NCBI GenBank assembly: GCA_026401035.1
Contig: JAPLNR010000072.1
Coordinates: forward strand, 1-64,000
Direction of reading: 5' to 3'
Source of the DNA: Planctomycetia bacterium
GTDB taxonomy: Bacteria > Planctomycetota > Planctomycetia > Pirellulales > UBA1268
DNA: 64,000 bases
Positions 45,167-52,721 of this stretch are shown here, piece by piece. The notes under the pieces are model-generated. The model had not been told where the DNA came from and did no database searches. It was given only the letters and a program-made list of their open reading frames with translations. Each line of letters starts with the position of its first letter. Positions within the stretch are counted from its first letter, which is position 1. The position numbers were made by a program, and so were the translations under genes.

Positions 45167-45171
45167 AGCAG

Positions 45172-45414
45172 ATGGATCCGTTCGAACAGTTGGCAGAGAT
45201 CGAGGTGCCGCCGGTGCCGGCCGCGAGGACCTTCACAGCGGGTGTGCGGCGCAAACTTCATCCCCGGCTGCTCGCCCTGCACCTCATCGAGTTTGCCTTC
45301 GGGGCGACGGGCTGGGCCCTCGTGCACATGGCCTCGGCCCTGGCGGCGGCGGTTCGCTACACCGTCACCGGCTCCTGGCCGGAGCGGCGCAAAACTGGCG
45401 AAAAACGGCGGTAA
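45172..45414 (+). CDS. Small membrane protein coupled to the ECF sigma factor
   Basis: This protein has about 80 residues: a soluble N-terminus (MDPFEQLAEIEVPPVPAARTFTAGVRRKLHPR), one membrane segment (LLALHLIEFAFGATGWALVHMASALAAAV) and a basic tail. Its position directly after the sigma factor, with a possible GTG start overlapping the sigma stop (GTGA at 45163), suggests an anti-sigma or membrane sensor role. There is no zinc-binding HxxxCxxC motif. I chose the ATG at 45172, nine bases after AAAGGG. Confidence 0.6.
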   Translation: MDPFEQLAEIEVPPVPAARTFTAGVRRKLHPRLLALHLIEFAFGATGWALVHMASALAAAVRYTVTGSWPERRKTGEKRR

Positions 45415-45620
45415 CGCCGGGGAAAACCTGGCCCAAAAATTTTTTTGTGACACGGCGGGCCCGGCCGGCAACTCATCTTTTGGCAGCCGAGACGGGCAGC
45501 GGCAACGCGAGCCCGGCCGGCGGCCGGAGAAAACACACTCGCCGGCACGGCGCCGGCGGCACAGATTGGGTTGCGGGCCAAGTCAATTCCCGCGAGAGGT
45601 TTTGGGGAGGGATTCATCCA

Positions 45621-46484
45621 ATGGCTGATTTCGCGACGGTCGGGCAGACGGCTGCCGATACCGTGAACGTTTCGAAGCAGGCGCTCGTCGACAGTTTCAC
45701 CCAGGCCTGGAGCCAGGTGATCCTGCTCGCGCCGAAAATGGTGGCGATGGTGTCGGTGGTGGTGATCGGCTACGTGATCGCCCGGTGGGTGGGTGGCGTG
45801 ATCACGGTGATCGCCGACAAGATCGGCCTGCAGGTGGCGGCCGAGAAGAGCGGCCTGGCCAAGAGCATGAACGACGTGGGCATCAAGCGGCCGGTACCGG
45901 CGATCGTGGGCGGGCTCGTGTTCTGGCTGCTGATGTGCGTCTTCGTGATGGCGGGATTCAACATCCTCGGCCTCGAGAGCGTCACCTCGGCGATGGGTGA
46001 GGTGGTCAACTACATCCCGCGGCTGCTCGTGGCGACCGTGGTGGTGGTGATCGGCCTCTTGGCGGCGACCTTCCTGCGTGGTGTGGTGGCGACCAGCGCC
46101 GACCGCGTCGGGCTGTCCTACGCCGAGTATCTGGCCGGCGGCTGCTACTGGGTGCTCTCGCTGCTGACCTTCATCGCGGCCTTCAACCAGCTCGGCATCC
46201 AGTTTGCCCTGCTCGAGAAGCTGATCCTCATCGGTTCGGCGGGCCTGTCGGCCGGCTTCGCGCTCGCCTTCGGCCTCGGCGGCCGCGACGTGATGAGCGG
46301 CATCCTCTCGGGCTACTACGTCCGCCAGCGTCTCCAGGCGGGAGACACGGTGAGCGTGGGCACGATCGAGGGCACGGTTCGTGAAGTCGGTCCGGTGGCG
46401 ACGGTGATCGAGACCCGTGAGAACGGTCTCGTGAGCCGCCGCTCAGTGCCGAACTCCAAGATGCTGCAGGAGGCGGTGCGGTAG
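45621..46484 (+). CDS. Small-conductance mechanosensitive channel (MscS family)
   Basis: This 287-residue channel protein would release solutes on osmotic downshock in the inner membrane. It has a conserved TM-helix module (WSQVILLAPKMVAMVSVVVIGYVIARWVGG and two further helices), a helix near 180, and the pore-like segment GSAGLSAGFALAFGLGGRDVMSGILSGYYV. A beta domain follows (AGDTVSVGTIEGTVREVGPVATVIETRENGLVSRRSVPNS). It lacks the large cytoplasmic C-terminal cage of E. coli MscS. The start at 45621 has GGGAGG upstream; the ORF-track N-terminal extension is out of frame over the sigma factor. A strong terminator follows. Confidence 0.87.
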   Translation: MADFATVGQTAADTVNVSKQALVDSFTQAWSQVILLAPKMVAMVSVVVIGYVIARWVGGVITVIADKIGLQVAAEKSGLAKSMNDVGIKRPVPAIVGGLVFWLLMCVFVMAGFNILGLESVTSAMGEVVNYIPRLLVATVVVVIGLLAATFLRGVVATSADRVGLSYAEYLAGGCYWVLSLLTFIAAFNQLGIQFALLEKLILIGSAGLSAGFALAFGLGGRDVMSGILSGYYVRQRLQAGDTVSVGTIEGTVREVGPVATVIETRENGLVSRRSVPNSKMLQEAVR

Positions 46485-46545
46485 GGCGAAACCGCGAGAG
46501 CATCACCCGGCAGTGCACTCAAGTCTGCCTGCCGAAAGCAAATCG

Positions 46546-46578
46546 GGCCCGCGGTGCGAAAGCGCCGCGGGCCTTTTT
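46546..46578 (+). terminator. Rho-independent terminator of the MscS gene
   Basis: GGCCCGCGG pairs with CCGCGGGCC, continued inward by a G-T and GC pairs around a GAAA tetraloop, and is followed directly by TTTTT. It is the clearest intrinsic terminator in the window, 62 nt after the MscS stop. Confidence 0.92.
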
Positions 46579-46602
46579 CATGCGCCGCTGCAACCGCGGC
46601 GG

Positions 46603-47946
46603 CTATTTTCGCACGAGCACGTGCGAGCCGGGGCCGAGGATGTCGATGATCTCCTCGAGGTCATCGGCGGAGACGATAAGGCTCGCCTGCGGCGCGGAAT
46701 CGACGACGAGGCCGGGGTCTTCGGCGGCCTCGATCGAAAGCCCGTCGCCGAGCACGATCGACTTCGCCGCGGCCGGGCTGACGAAGGCCACCTGGGCCGC
46801 CGGACCCGCTGACGGTGAGGGATCCCCGCCGCGACGGACGTCGATCACGGCCAGCGATGCGCCGATGCGATCCTGAACCTGACGGCCGATCACCACCGGG
46901 AAGCTGCCGGCGTAGTTGCCGCCCACCTGCAGGCTGAGCCGGCGCCGCGACACGCTGACGACCGCATCGAAGGGGCCACGGACGACTTTGAGGTGTTCCC
47001 CCGGCACCAGTCTGGCCGGATCCGCGACGCCGTTGATCTTGGCGAGCAGTTGCCACGGCACGGCCAGTTGGCCGGCGATCGACTGGAGCGTGTCGCCCGC
47101 CGCTACGATATGGGGCGGCAGCAGCAGATCCTGCTGCGAATAGATGACCGTGCCGGCCAGCTGCCCGAGCAGATCCTCGAGCCGCTGGCTCTCCTCGACG
47201 CTGAGCGACGGATCGTCGTGCCAGATCGAAAGGGCGGCGAGCCCCTCGGCATAGCGGGCGGCGGCCAGCTTGTCGTGAGCCTCGGCCCAGGCGGTGGCGA
47301 AGGCGGCGGAGCCTGCCGCGGCTGCAGCGGCACCGAGCGTCATGGGGGCGGCCGGGGCGGCAGCAGCGACCGGATCGGCCGCGAATGCGGCGGGCGGTTC
47401 AGCCGAAAACGACGACGGTGCCGCGCCGGGCGCTGCCAGCAACGCGGCGGCCGCGGCTGTTTCCGCCACCGGTGGCGGCGCCGAGCGGGCGTTGAGAAAG
47501 GTCGGCGGCTGGTCGGGCAGGGGGGGCGCGACAGGCGGAGCCGAAGCCAGTGCGGCGGGTGGTTCGGGAATCGCTGCGGGCTGGGGAGGCCCACTGAATG
47601 CCGGCGGCCCCGCGAATTGGGCCGGGGGCTGAGTTATCGCGGGCTCGTTGGTCGTGTTGATTGGGGGTGCGGCCAGCGGCTGGCTGGCCACCGGAGCCGG
47701 CATTTCGATCGCGGGTGCCGCGACCGGCGCGAAGGGGGGAGCGTCGGCGGCCATGCCACCCTGGGCGATATCGGTCTGGGTTGCGGCGGGCCATGCCGGG
47801 CCGGTCTGGCCAGGGCCCTTTTGCACGACGAGATAGGCACCGTAGAGGATCGTGCCGAGCAGCCCGAGCACGACGAGCGGCTTGAGTGCTTCCATGGTGT
47901 CGGACTCCCGTTCGCGACGGAGCGGAGTCTTGGAACGGTGTGCCAT
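46603..47946 (-). CDS. LysM protein with catalytically empty YkuD-like region
   Basis: This 447-residue protein has one N-terminal membrane segment (PLVVLGLLGTILYGAYLVV), about 190 residues of Ala/Pro-rich stalk, a helical linker, a LysM domain (HIVAAGDTLQSIAGQLAVPWQLLAKINGVADPARLVPGEHLKVV, ~275-320) and then FDAVVSVSRRRLSLQVGGNYAGSFPVVIG. The last matches the start of L,D-transpeptidase (YkuD) domains. The catalytic His and SxGCxR motif that should follow are missing, so it is probably a peptidoglycan-binding, non-enzymatic relative. A second start, M18 at 47895, has GGGAG upstream. It is divergent from glgC. Confidence 0.8.
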   Translation of the reverse strand: MAHRSKTPLRRERESDTMEALKPLVVLGLLGTILYGAYLVVQKGPGQTGPAWPAATQTDIAQGGMAADAPPFAPVAAPAIEMPAPVASQPLAAPPINTTNEPAITQPPAQFAGPPAFSGPPQPAAIPEPPAALASAPPVAPPLPDQPPTFLNARSAPPPVAETAAAAALLAAPGAAPSSFSAEPPAAFAADPVAAAAPAAPMTLGAAAAAAGSAAFATAWAEAHDKLAAARYAEGLAALSIWHDDPSLSVEESQRLEDLLGQLAGTVIYSQQDLLLPPHIVAAGDTLQSIAGQLAVPWQLLAKINGVADPARLVPGEHLKVVRGPFDAVVSVSRRRLSLQVGGNYAGSFPVVIGRQVQDRIGASLAVIDVRRGGDPSPSAGPAAQVAFVSPAAAKSIVLGDGLSIEAAEDPGLVVDSAPQASLIVSADDLEEIIDILGPGSHVLVRK

Positions 47947-48116
47947 GTCTGGCCTTTCGCGGGGAGGCGGGGGGACCGCTGATCACAGAGGCCGGGATCG
48001 TAGAAAACCGTCCAGCCCCGTGCCAGACCGCTTGCGAGCCGGAAAATGACAGCGGTGCTGGCATTCCCGGGGGCCGGTTCCCCAAACCAGCGTCGCTTTC
48101 CCCGGGGGGGAAGGCG

Positions 48117-48122
48117 TATATT
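48117..48122 (+). promoter_or_regulatory. Candidate -10 box of glgC
   Basis: TATATT lies 82 nt before the glgC ATG in the 258-bp divergent region. The matching -35 position (CGCTTT) is weak. A good ribosome-binding site (GGAGG) lies before the ATG. Confidence 0.3.
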
Positions 48123-48204
48123 CATCCCACGTTCAACCGCGGTCCAAGGCATTGGCCCGCAAGACATCCCCGAAGGAGCGCGGAATTCGGGAGGAGGCAG
48201 ACAG

Positions 48205-49488
48205 ATGCGTTCACGCGACGTGGACCCAACGCGCATGCGAGATGTGGTGGCCGTGGTGCTGGCCGGAGGCAAGGGCGCGCGTCTCGATCCGCTGACCCGC
48301 GACCGGGCCAAGCCCGCCGTGCCGTTCGGCGGCAGCTATCGGATCATCGACTTCGCGCTCTCCAATTGCCTGAACAGCGGCCTGCGGCAGGTGCTGCTGC
48401 TCACGCAATACAAGGCGAGCAGCCTCGACCGCCATTTGAACCTCGGCTGGCACCGGTTCTTTTGCCGCGACCTCGGCGAACGCCTCGACGTGCTGCCCCC
48501 GCAGCAGCGGGTCGACGAAAACTGGTATCTCGGCACGGCCGACGCGGTCTACCAAAACATCTACTCGCTCGAGATGGCCGCGCCCCGGCTGGTCATCGTG
48601 CTCGCGGGCGACCACATCTACAAGATGAACTACCAGTCGCTCATCGACGCCCACGAGGAAAACGCCGCCGACGTGACGATCGGCGCGCTGCCCGTGCCGC
48701 GGGCCGATGCACGGGAGTTTGGGACGATGGAGGTCGACGCCTCCGGCCGCGTTCGCAAGTTTCGCGAGAAGGTCGTCGATCCGCCGGCGATCCCTGGCGA
48801 TCCGGGGATGTGCCTGGCATCGATGGGCATCTACTGCTTCTCGTGGCCCTTCCTTCTCGAACGGCTCAAGTTCGACGCCAATGAATCGGCCAGCCGCCAC
48901 GACTTTGGCCATGACCTGCTGCCCTCCGTGGTCGACACGCACGGCGTCTACGCCTTTCCGTTCCGCGACGAGAACCGCAAGCGCGACGCCTACTGGCGCG
49001 ACGTCGGCACCGTCGACGCCTACTTCGAGGCCAACATGGATCTGATCGACGTCGACCCGCAGCTCAACATGTACGACGAGCAGTGGCCGATCCGCACCCA
49101 CCACCCGGCCTATCCGCCGCCGAAGTTTGTCTTCGCGGGCGAGGGGCACGATGCCCGCCGCGGCGAGGCGACCGACAGCCTCGTCTGTCCCGGGGCGATC
49201 CTCTCGGGCGGTCGGGCGACGCGTTCGATCATCGGCCCCGGAGTTCGCGTCAACAGTTTTGCACGGATCGAAGACAGCATCCTGTTCGAAGGGGTCGACA
49301 TTGGTCGGCACGCCCAGGTGCGCAGGGCGATCATCGACAAGGGAGTCTGTGTGCCGCCCGGAATGACGATTGGCTTCGATCTCGAGCAGGATGTCGCCCG
49401 GGGGTTGACGGTTTCGCCGCAAGGCGTGACCGTGGTTCCAAAGGGTTACCAGTTCGAAGATGCCCCCCTCACCGCCCTCACCCGCTAA
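48205..49488 (+). CDS. glgC: Glucose-1-phosphate adenylyltransferase
   Basis: GlgC makes ADP-glucose, the donor for bacterial glycogen synthesis. The 427-residue protein has the nucleotidyltransferase start VVLAGGKGARLDPLTRDRAKPAVPFGG, ADP-glucose pyrophosphorylase motifs (WYLGTADAVYQNIY, AGDHIYKMNY, YWRDVGTVDAYFEANMDL) and a left-handed beta-helix C-terminus (RSIIGPGVRVNSFARIEDSILFEGVDIGRHAQVRRAIIDKGVCVPPG). The start at 48205 has GGGAGGAGG upstream; the ORF-track start at 48046 lacks support. The S41 protease gene begins 23 nt later, so the two are probably co-transcribed. Confidence 0.96.
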   Translation: MRSRDVDPTRMRDVVAVVLAGGKGARLDPLTRDRAKPAVPFGGSYRIIDFALSNCLNSGLRQVLLLTQYKASSLDRHLNLGWHRFFCRDLGERLDVLPPQQRVDENWYLGTADAVYQNIYSLEMAAPRLVIVLAGDHIYKMNYQSLIDAHEENAADVTIGALPVPRADAREFGTMEVDASGRVRKFREKVVDPPAIPGDPGMCLASMGIYCFSWPFLLERLKFDANESASRHDFGHDLLPSVVDTHGVYAFPFRDENRKRDAYWRDVGTVDAYFEANMDLIDVDPQLNMYDEQWPIRTHHPAYPPPKFVFAGEGHDARRGEATDSLVCPGAILSGGRATRSIIGPGVRVNSFARIEDSILFEGVDIGRHAQVRRAIIDKGVCVPPGMTIGFDLEQDVARGLTVSPQGVTVVPKGYQFEDAPLTALTR

Positions 49489-49511
49489 CCGTCCCCCGCC
49501 CGCCCCGCATC

Positions 49512-50810
49512 ATGCCGAAGCGAAACCTTCTCCTCCTGTGCCTGCTCACGGTCGTCTGCGTTCTGGCCTGGACCGCCCGTGACCGTGGCGTGCACGGCCG
49601 CCACTTCGGCGAGGTGCTGGCGGCGATCGAGCGGTCGTATCTGGAACCGGTCGATCCCGAGACGCTCTTCGACGCCGCGATGGAGGGAGTCTTTGCAAAA
49701 CTCGACGAGCACTCGGCCTTTCTCGACAGCACGGCCCGGCAGGGGCTCGATGCGGCGCTCGACCAGGAATTTGGCGGCGTCGGCCTGGAACTGTCGGTCG
49801 ACGAGCGGGCAGGCACGCTCGTCGTCCAGAGCCCCATCCTGAACTCGCCGGCCTGGCGGGCCGGCATCGTGACGGGCGACCGGATTCTGTCGATCGACGG
49901 CGTCTCCGCCCGCGGCCTGAAATTCACGGAGGCGGTGGCGGCGCTGCGGGGACGTCCCGGCACCCCGGTGACGGTCACGGTCAACGATCTAGACCGTGTG
50001 GTCACGCTCGATCGTGAGGTCGTGCGCACCGAGAGCGTGCTCGGAGACCGCCGGCGGCCCGATGGATCATGGGAGTGGTTCGTGGAAGGAGAGCCGGGAA
50101 TCGCCTTCATCCGCATCACCGGGTTCGGCGACCACACGCTCGAGGAGTTGGACCGCACGATCGGCGAGATCAGCGGCACGCCCGGGCTGAATGGCGTCGT
50201 TCTCGATCTGCGCGGCAATCCCGGCGGACTGCTCGCCGTTGCCGTCGAGGCCTGTGATCGGTTTCTCGACGAGGGCGTGATCGTGTCGACGCGGGATCGC
50301 GTTGCCCGGCAGTCTGCGCTGCTCGACGTCCGGCGGGCCACGGCCGGCGCCGCTTTTCCGGGCGTGCCCCTGGTGGTGCTCATCGACGGTCTCACTGCGA
50401 GTGCCGGTGAAATCGTGGCGGCCTGCCTGCAGGACAATCGCCGCGCGGTCGTCGTCGGCAGCCGCTCGTTCGGCAAAGGCACCGTGCAGTCGATCCTGCC
50501 CCTCTCCGACGGCCGGAGCCTGCTCAAGCTCACGACGAGCGAATACCTGCGGCCGAGCAGCGTCAACATCCAGCGGCGCGAGGGCGATGCCGAGTGGGGC
50601 GTGTCGCCCGAGGCGAAGCACGAGATCAATCCGCCGGCCAAAACGCTCGAGGCGGTGAAGGCATGGCGGGCAGGCCGCGACGCGGTGTTGCCGCCCGATG
50701 CAACCGCACGTTCAGCCGAGCCGGCGTTGGACGAGGGACAGTCGGCGGCAACGCTGCCCCGGCAGGTCGACCCGGTCCTCGCCCGGGCGTTGGAAGTGCT
50801 CGCCCAGTAG
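49512..50810 (+). CDS. S41 family C-terminal processing peptidase
   Basis: This 432-residue protease resembles CtpA/Prc. A signal or anchor segment (NLLLLCLLTVVCVLAW) directs it to the periplasm. A PDZ domain (EFGGVGLELSVDERAGTLVVQSPILNSPAWRAGIVTGDRILSIDG) precedes the peptidase domain, with the catalytic Ser at 297 (GLTASAGEIVAA) and Lys at 322 (GSRSFGKGTVQS), the normal 25-residue spacing. It ends in a low-complexity tail. The usual cut is near the C-terminus of tagged or damaged envelope proteins. It lies 23 nt after glgC. The TAG stop begins a degenerate palindrome (TAGGGCGGGCTGCAGGCTGAC). Confidence 0.93.
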   Translation: MPKRNLLLLCLLTVVCVLAWTARDRGVHGRHFGEVLAAIERSYLEPVDPETLFDAAMEGVFAKLDEHSAFLDSTARQGLDAALDQEFGGVGLELSVDERAGTLVVQSPILNSPAWRAGIVTGDRILSIDGVSARGLKFTEAVAALRGRPGTPVTVTVNDLDRVVTLDREVVRTESVLGDRRRPDGSWEWFVEGEPGIAFIRITGFGDHTLEELDRTIGEISGTPGLNGVVLDLRGNPGGLLAVAVEACDRFLDEGVIVSTRDRVARQSALLDVRRATAGAAFPGVPLVVLIDGLTASAGEIVAACLQDNRRAVVVGSRSFGKGTVQSILPLSDGRSLLKLTTSEYLRPSSVNIQRREGDAEWGVSPEAKHEINPPAKTLEAVKAWRAGRDAVLPPDATARSAEPALDEGQSAATLPRQVDPVLARALEVLAQ

Positions 50811-50928
50811 GGCGGGCTGCAGGCTGACCGGATACCGGCCACCACAACTCACCGCTCGGGTTTAACGGGATCTTGATTCGTTTCTTGCCGCCGTGAGGAA
50901 GCTGTGGCACCGCTTGGCTTGAGGCCCG

Positions 50929-51168
50929 TCAAGGAGCCGACTGGGAGTCCTGCAGACGGAAAGGCTCGATCGAGGCCACGTGCAAGAGCGGGCAGATATC
51001 GAACTCTGCGGGCATACCGTCGTGGATGATGTCGGTGCTCACGAGGATGTCGTTGCGCAGCACCCAGGCCATCTCTGGATGGCGAACCTCGTACTCCTTG
51101 CCACTCGACATCACAAGTCTAAAAGGGGATGACCGGCTGCTGCCGCTGACTCGCGCTCGCACATCCAT
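50929..51168 (-). CDS. Small conserved protein (FRLVMSSGKEYEVRHPE motif)
   Basis: This is a 79-residue cytoplasmic protein. Its core FRLVMSSGKEYEVRHPEMAWVLRNDILVSTDI...HVASIEPF is, as I recall, the pattern of a small family frequent in planctomycetes, usually 70-100 residues and of unknown function. I took the ATG at 51168 because the ORF-track extension upstream reads as low-quality Arg/Ser-rich sequence. It is the last gene of a minus-strand group with a lipoprotein and a DUF1559 protein, 37 nt after the former. Confidence 0.6.
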   Translation of the reverse strand: MDVRARVSGSSRSSPFRLVMSSGKEYEVRHPEMAWVLRNDILVSTDIIHDGMPAEFDICPLLHVASIEPFRLQDSQSAP

Positions 51169-51205
51169 CAAACTGTAGGCGGGGCAAGTAAATAATTGCC
51201 GAATC

Positions 51206-51607
51206 TCACTTCCGTGTGGTTGGCGGTGACTTTTCGGGCACGACGATGTCGAGTATCGACGTCCCCTTGGAGATTTCAGTCTTGAATGTATGTGGTGGGA
51301 ACAGCGGCACGCCCAGAAATGATTCCCCCTCTTGAATGCCTGAAAGACCGGTGACCTGCACGATGACCGGCCCGCTGACCGCACCGAACTGGGGCCTCGT
51401 GGCGTATTGCCCCTTCTCGATGGCGGCGATCGCTTGAGGCCCGCGGTTCGAACGCTCCGAATCGGGTTCGATCGTGATCATGCCGACCGGCACCGGCTTG
51501 TTGCGCCAGGTGACAAAGCCCTGGACCCGACTCAGCCCTTTGTCACGACCGCACCCCGCCAACGTAACGGCGAGAATCGCGGCCACGCCGCCGAGGTGCC
51601 TCACCAT
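51206..51607 (-). CDS. Lipoprotein with transthyretin/carboxypeptidase-regulatory-like fold
   Basis: This is a 133-residue protein with a lipobox signal (MVRHLGGVAAILAVTLAGCGRD; lipidated Cys at 19). The following beta-rich domain (VQGFVTWRNKPVPVGMITIEPDSERSNRGPQAIAAIEKGQY) resembles the small carboxypeptidase-regulatory-like lipoproteins that accompany DUF1559 genes in planctomycetes. Its start overlaps the end of the DUF1559 gene by seven bases. It is presumably exported to the envelope and may bind the DUF1559 pseudopilin or the PEP-CTERM protein upstream; that is inference from position. Confidence 0.78.
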   Translation of the reverse strand: MVRHLGGVAAILAVTLAGCGRDKGLSRVQGFVTWRNKPVPVGMITIEPDSERSNRGPQAIAAIEKGQYATRPQFGAVSGPVIVQVTGLSGIQEGESFLGVPLFPPHTFKTEISKGTSILDIVVPEKSPPTTRK

Positions 51608-52671
51608 GGCAGCGTTTCCATGAGTGCACCATCTGCGCGTTGGCCCAGACGACGGTAGAGATTGATGTCGATCATCTCGTCGATGAATTTCGTCGCTCCA
51701 TCCGCTAGGGCCATGTGGCAGCCGCCGGGATGAAAGCTGCCAAAGGCTGATACCTGATTTAATCCGGGATTGCATTCCGCGGCCATCAACGGCGGCGCCT
51801 TGGTCATGTCGGTGCAGCCGGATGCGTTGATCCCGGTTTTCGATGTCGAGGCCGCGGTGGCCCCGAGTGCAAAGGTGGTGTTACTGCTGCAACTCCACAA
51901 TCTCGCTCCTCCGGCCCATGACGGACGGCTGACGCGGTCCACGGGGAAGTCGGGCTTGTAAGCGGCCCAGGCAACCTCGCTCGCTAATTGAAATTGATAA
52001 CGCGTTTCTCCGAGGAGGAACGTGTTCGACGTTCCATCGAGAATACTGCCCTCGGTGACCCGGCCATTGATAGGGATGATGCCGTTGTTGTAGTAGAGGA
52101 GCCCGTTACTGGTGCCCAGCCATGCGTAGCCATTCTTTGGCGTCTTTCCGGACGGCGGTGCCGACCAGGCGCCGCCGCCCGAGACACCGAAATAGTTCGT
52201 GTTCGGCACGTCGGGTAGGCTCGCCGGGTCCGACGGACACTGAAACGCCGTGTTTGGCGTGTAGGCCGCCGTGCGATTCGTCACGTTCCAGCCCACGTAA
52301 GCGCCATCGAAGCCGGCCGCGGCGTTGAACGAGTTGTAGCGATTGATGTCATCGAGATAGGGCAGTACCTGCACGGTCCAAGCGGGCCCCTGATCATTAC
52401 TGAAATCTGGCATCCCACTACCGCAGGTGAGGTAGGCGTTCGACGATGCCGATTGAAAAGTCTTGCTCGTGAAAGCGGACGGAAATGCTGCTTGGGCATT
52501 CCGAAAGAGGAGGCATGCTTTGCCAAGTTGCGCGATCTTGTTCATGCAACTAACGCGGCGGGCGGACTCGCGGGCCGACTGCACCGCTGGCAGAAGGAGT
52601 CCAACCAATAGGCCAATGATGGCGATCGTGGCCAGGAGTTCCACCAAGGTGAATCCCGGATATTTTTTCAT
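51601..52671 (-). CDS. DUF1559 prepilin-like protein
   Basis: This is a 356-residue DUF1559 protein. The N-terminus MKKYPGFTLVELLATIAIIGLLVGLLLPAVQSARESARRVSC is a type IV prepilin/pseudopilin signal with cleavage after Gly and a Glu at +5. The large C-terminal domain carries the family end ADGATKFIDEMIDINLYRRLGQRADG and the H-x-G-G motif FHPGGCHMALADGATKF. DUF1559 proteins are numerous in planctomycetes and probably form pilus-like or surface structures. I used the ATG at 52671; the ORF track adds ten residues (52701). The gene lies 50 nt after the PEP-CTERM gene. Confidence 0.9.
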   Translation of the reverse strand: MKKYPGFTLVELLATIAIIGLLVGLLLPAVQSARESARRVSCMNKIAQLGKACLLFRNAQAAFPSAFTSKTFQSASSNAYLTCGSGMPDFSNDQGPAWTVQVLPYLDDINRYNSFNAAAGFDGAYVGWNVTNRTAAYTPNTAFQCPSDPASLPDVPNTNYFGVSGGGAWSAPPSGKTPKNGYAWLGTSNGLLYYNNGIIPINGRVTEGSILDGTSNTFLLGETRYQFQLASEVAWAAYKPDFPVDRVSRPSWAGGARLWSCSSNTTFALGATAASTSKTGINASGCTDMTKAPPLMAAECNPGLNQVSAFGSFHPGGCHMALADGATKFIDEMIDINLYRRLGQRADGALMETLPW

Positions 52672-52721
52672 AATCGTAAACGGCCGCGTAGTCCGCTTCA
52701 TTCTGCAGCGAAACCGGTCTG

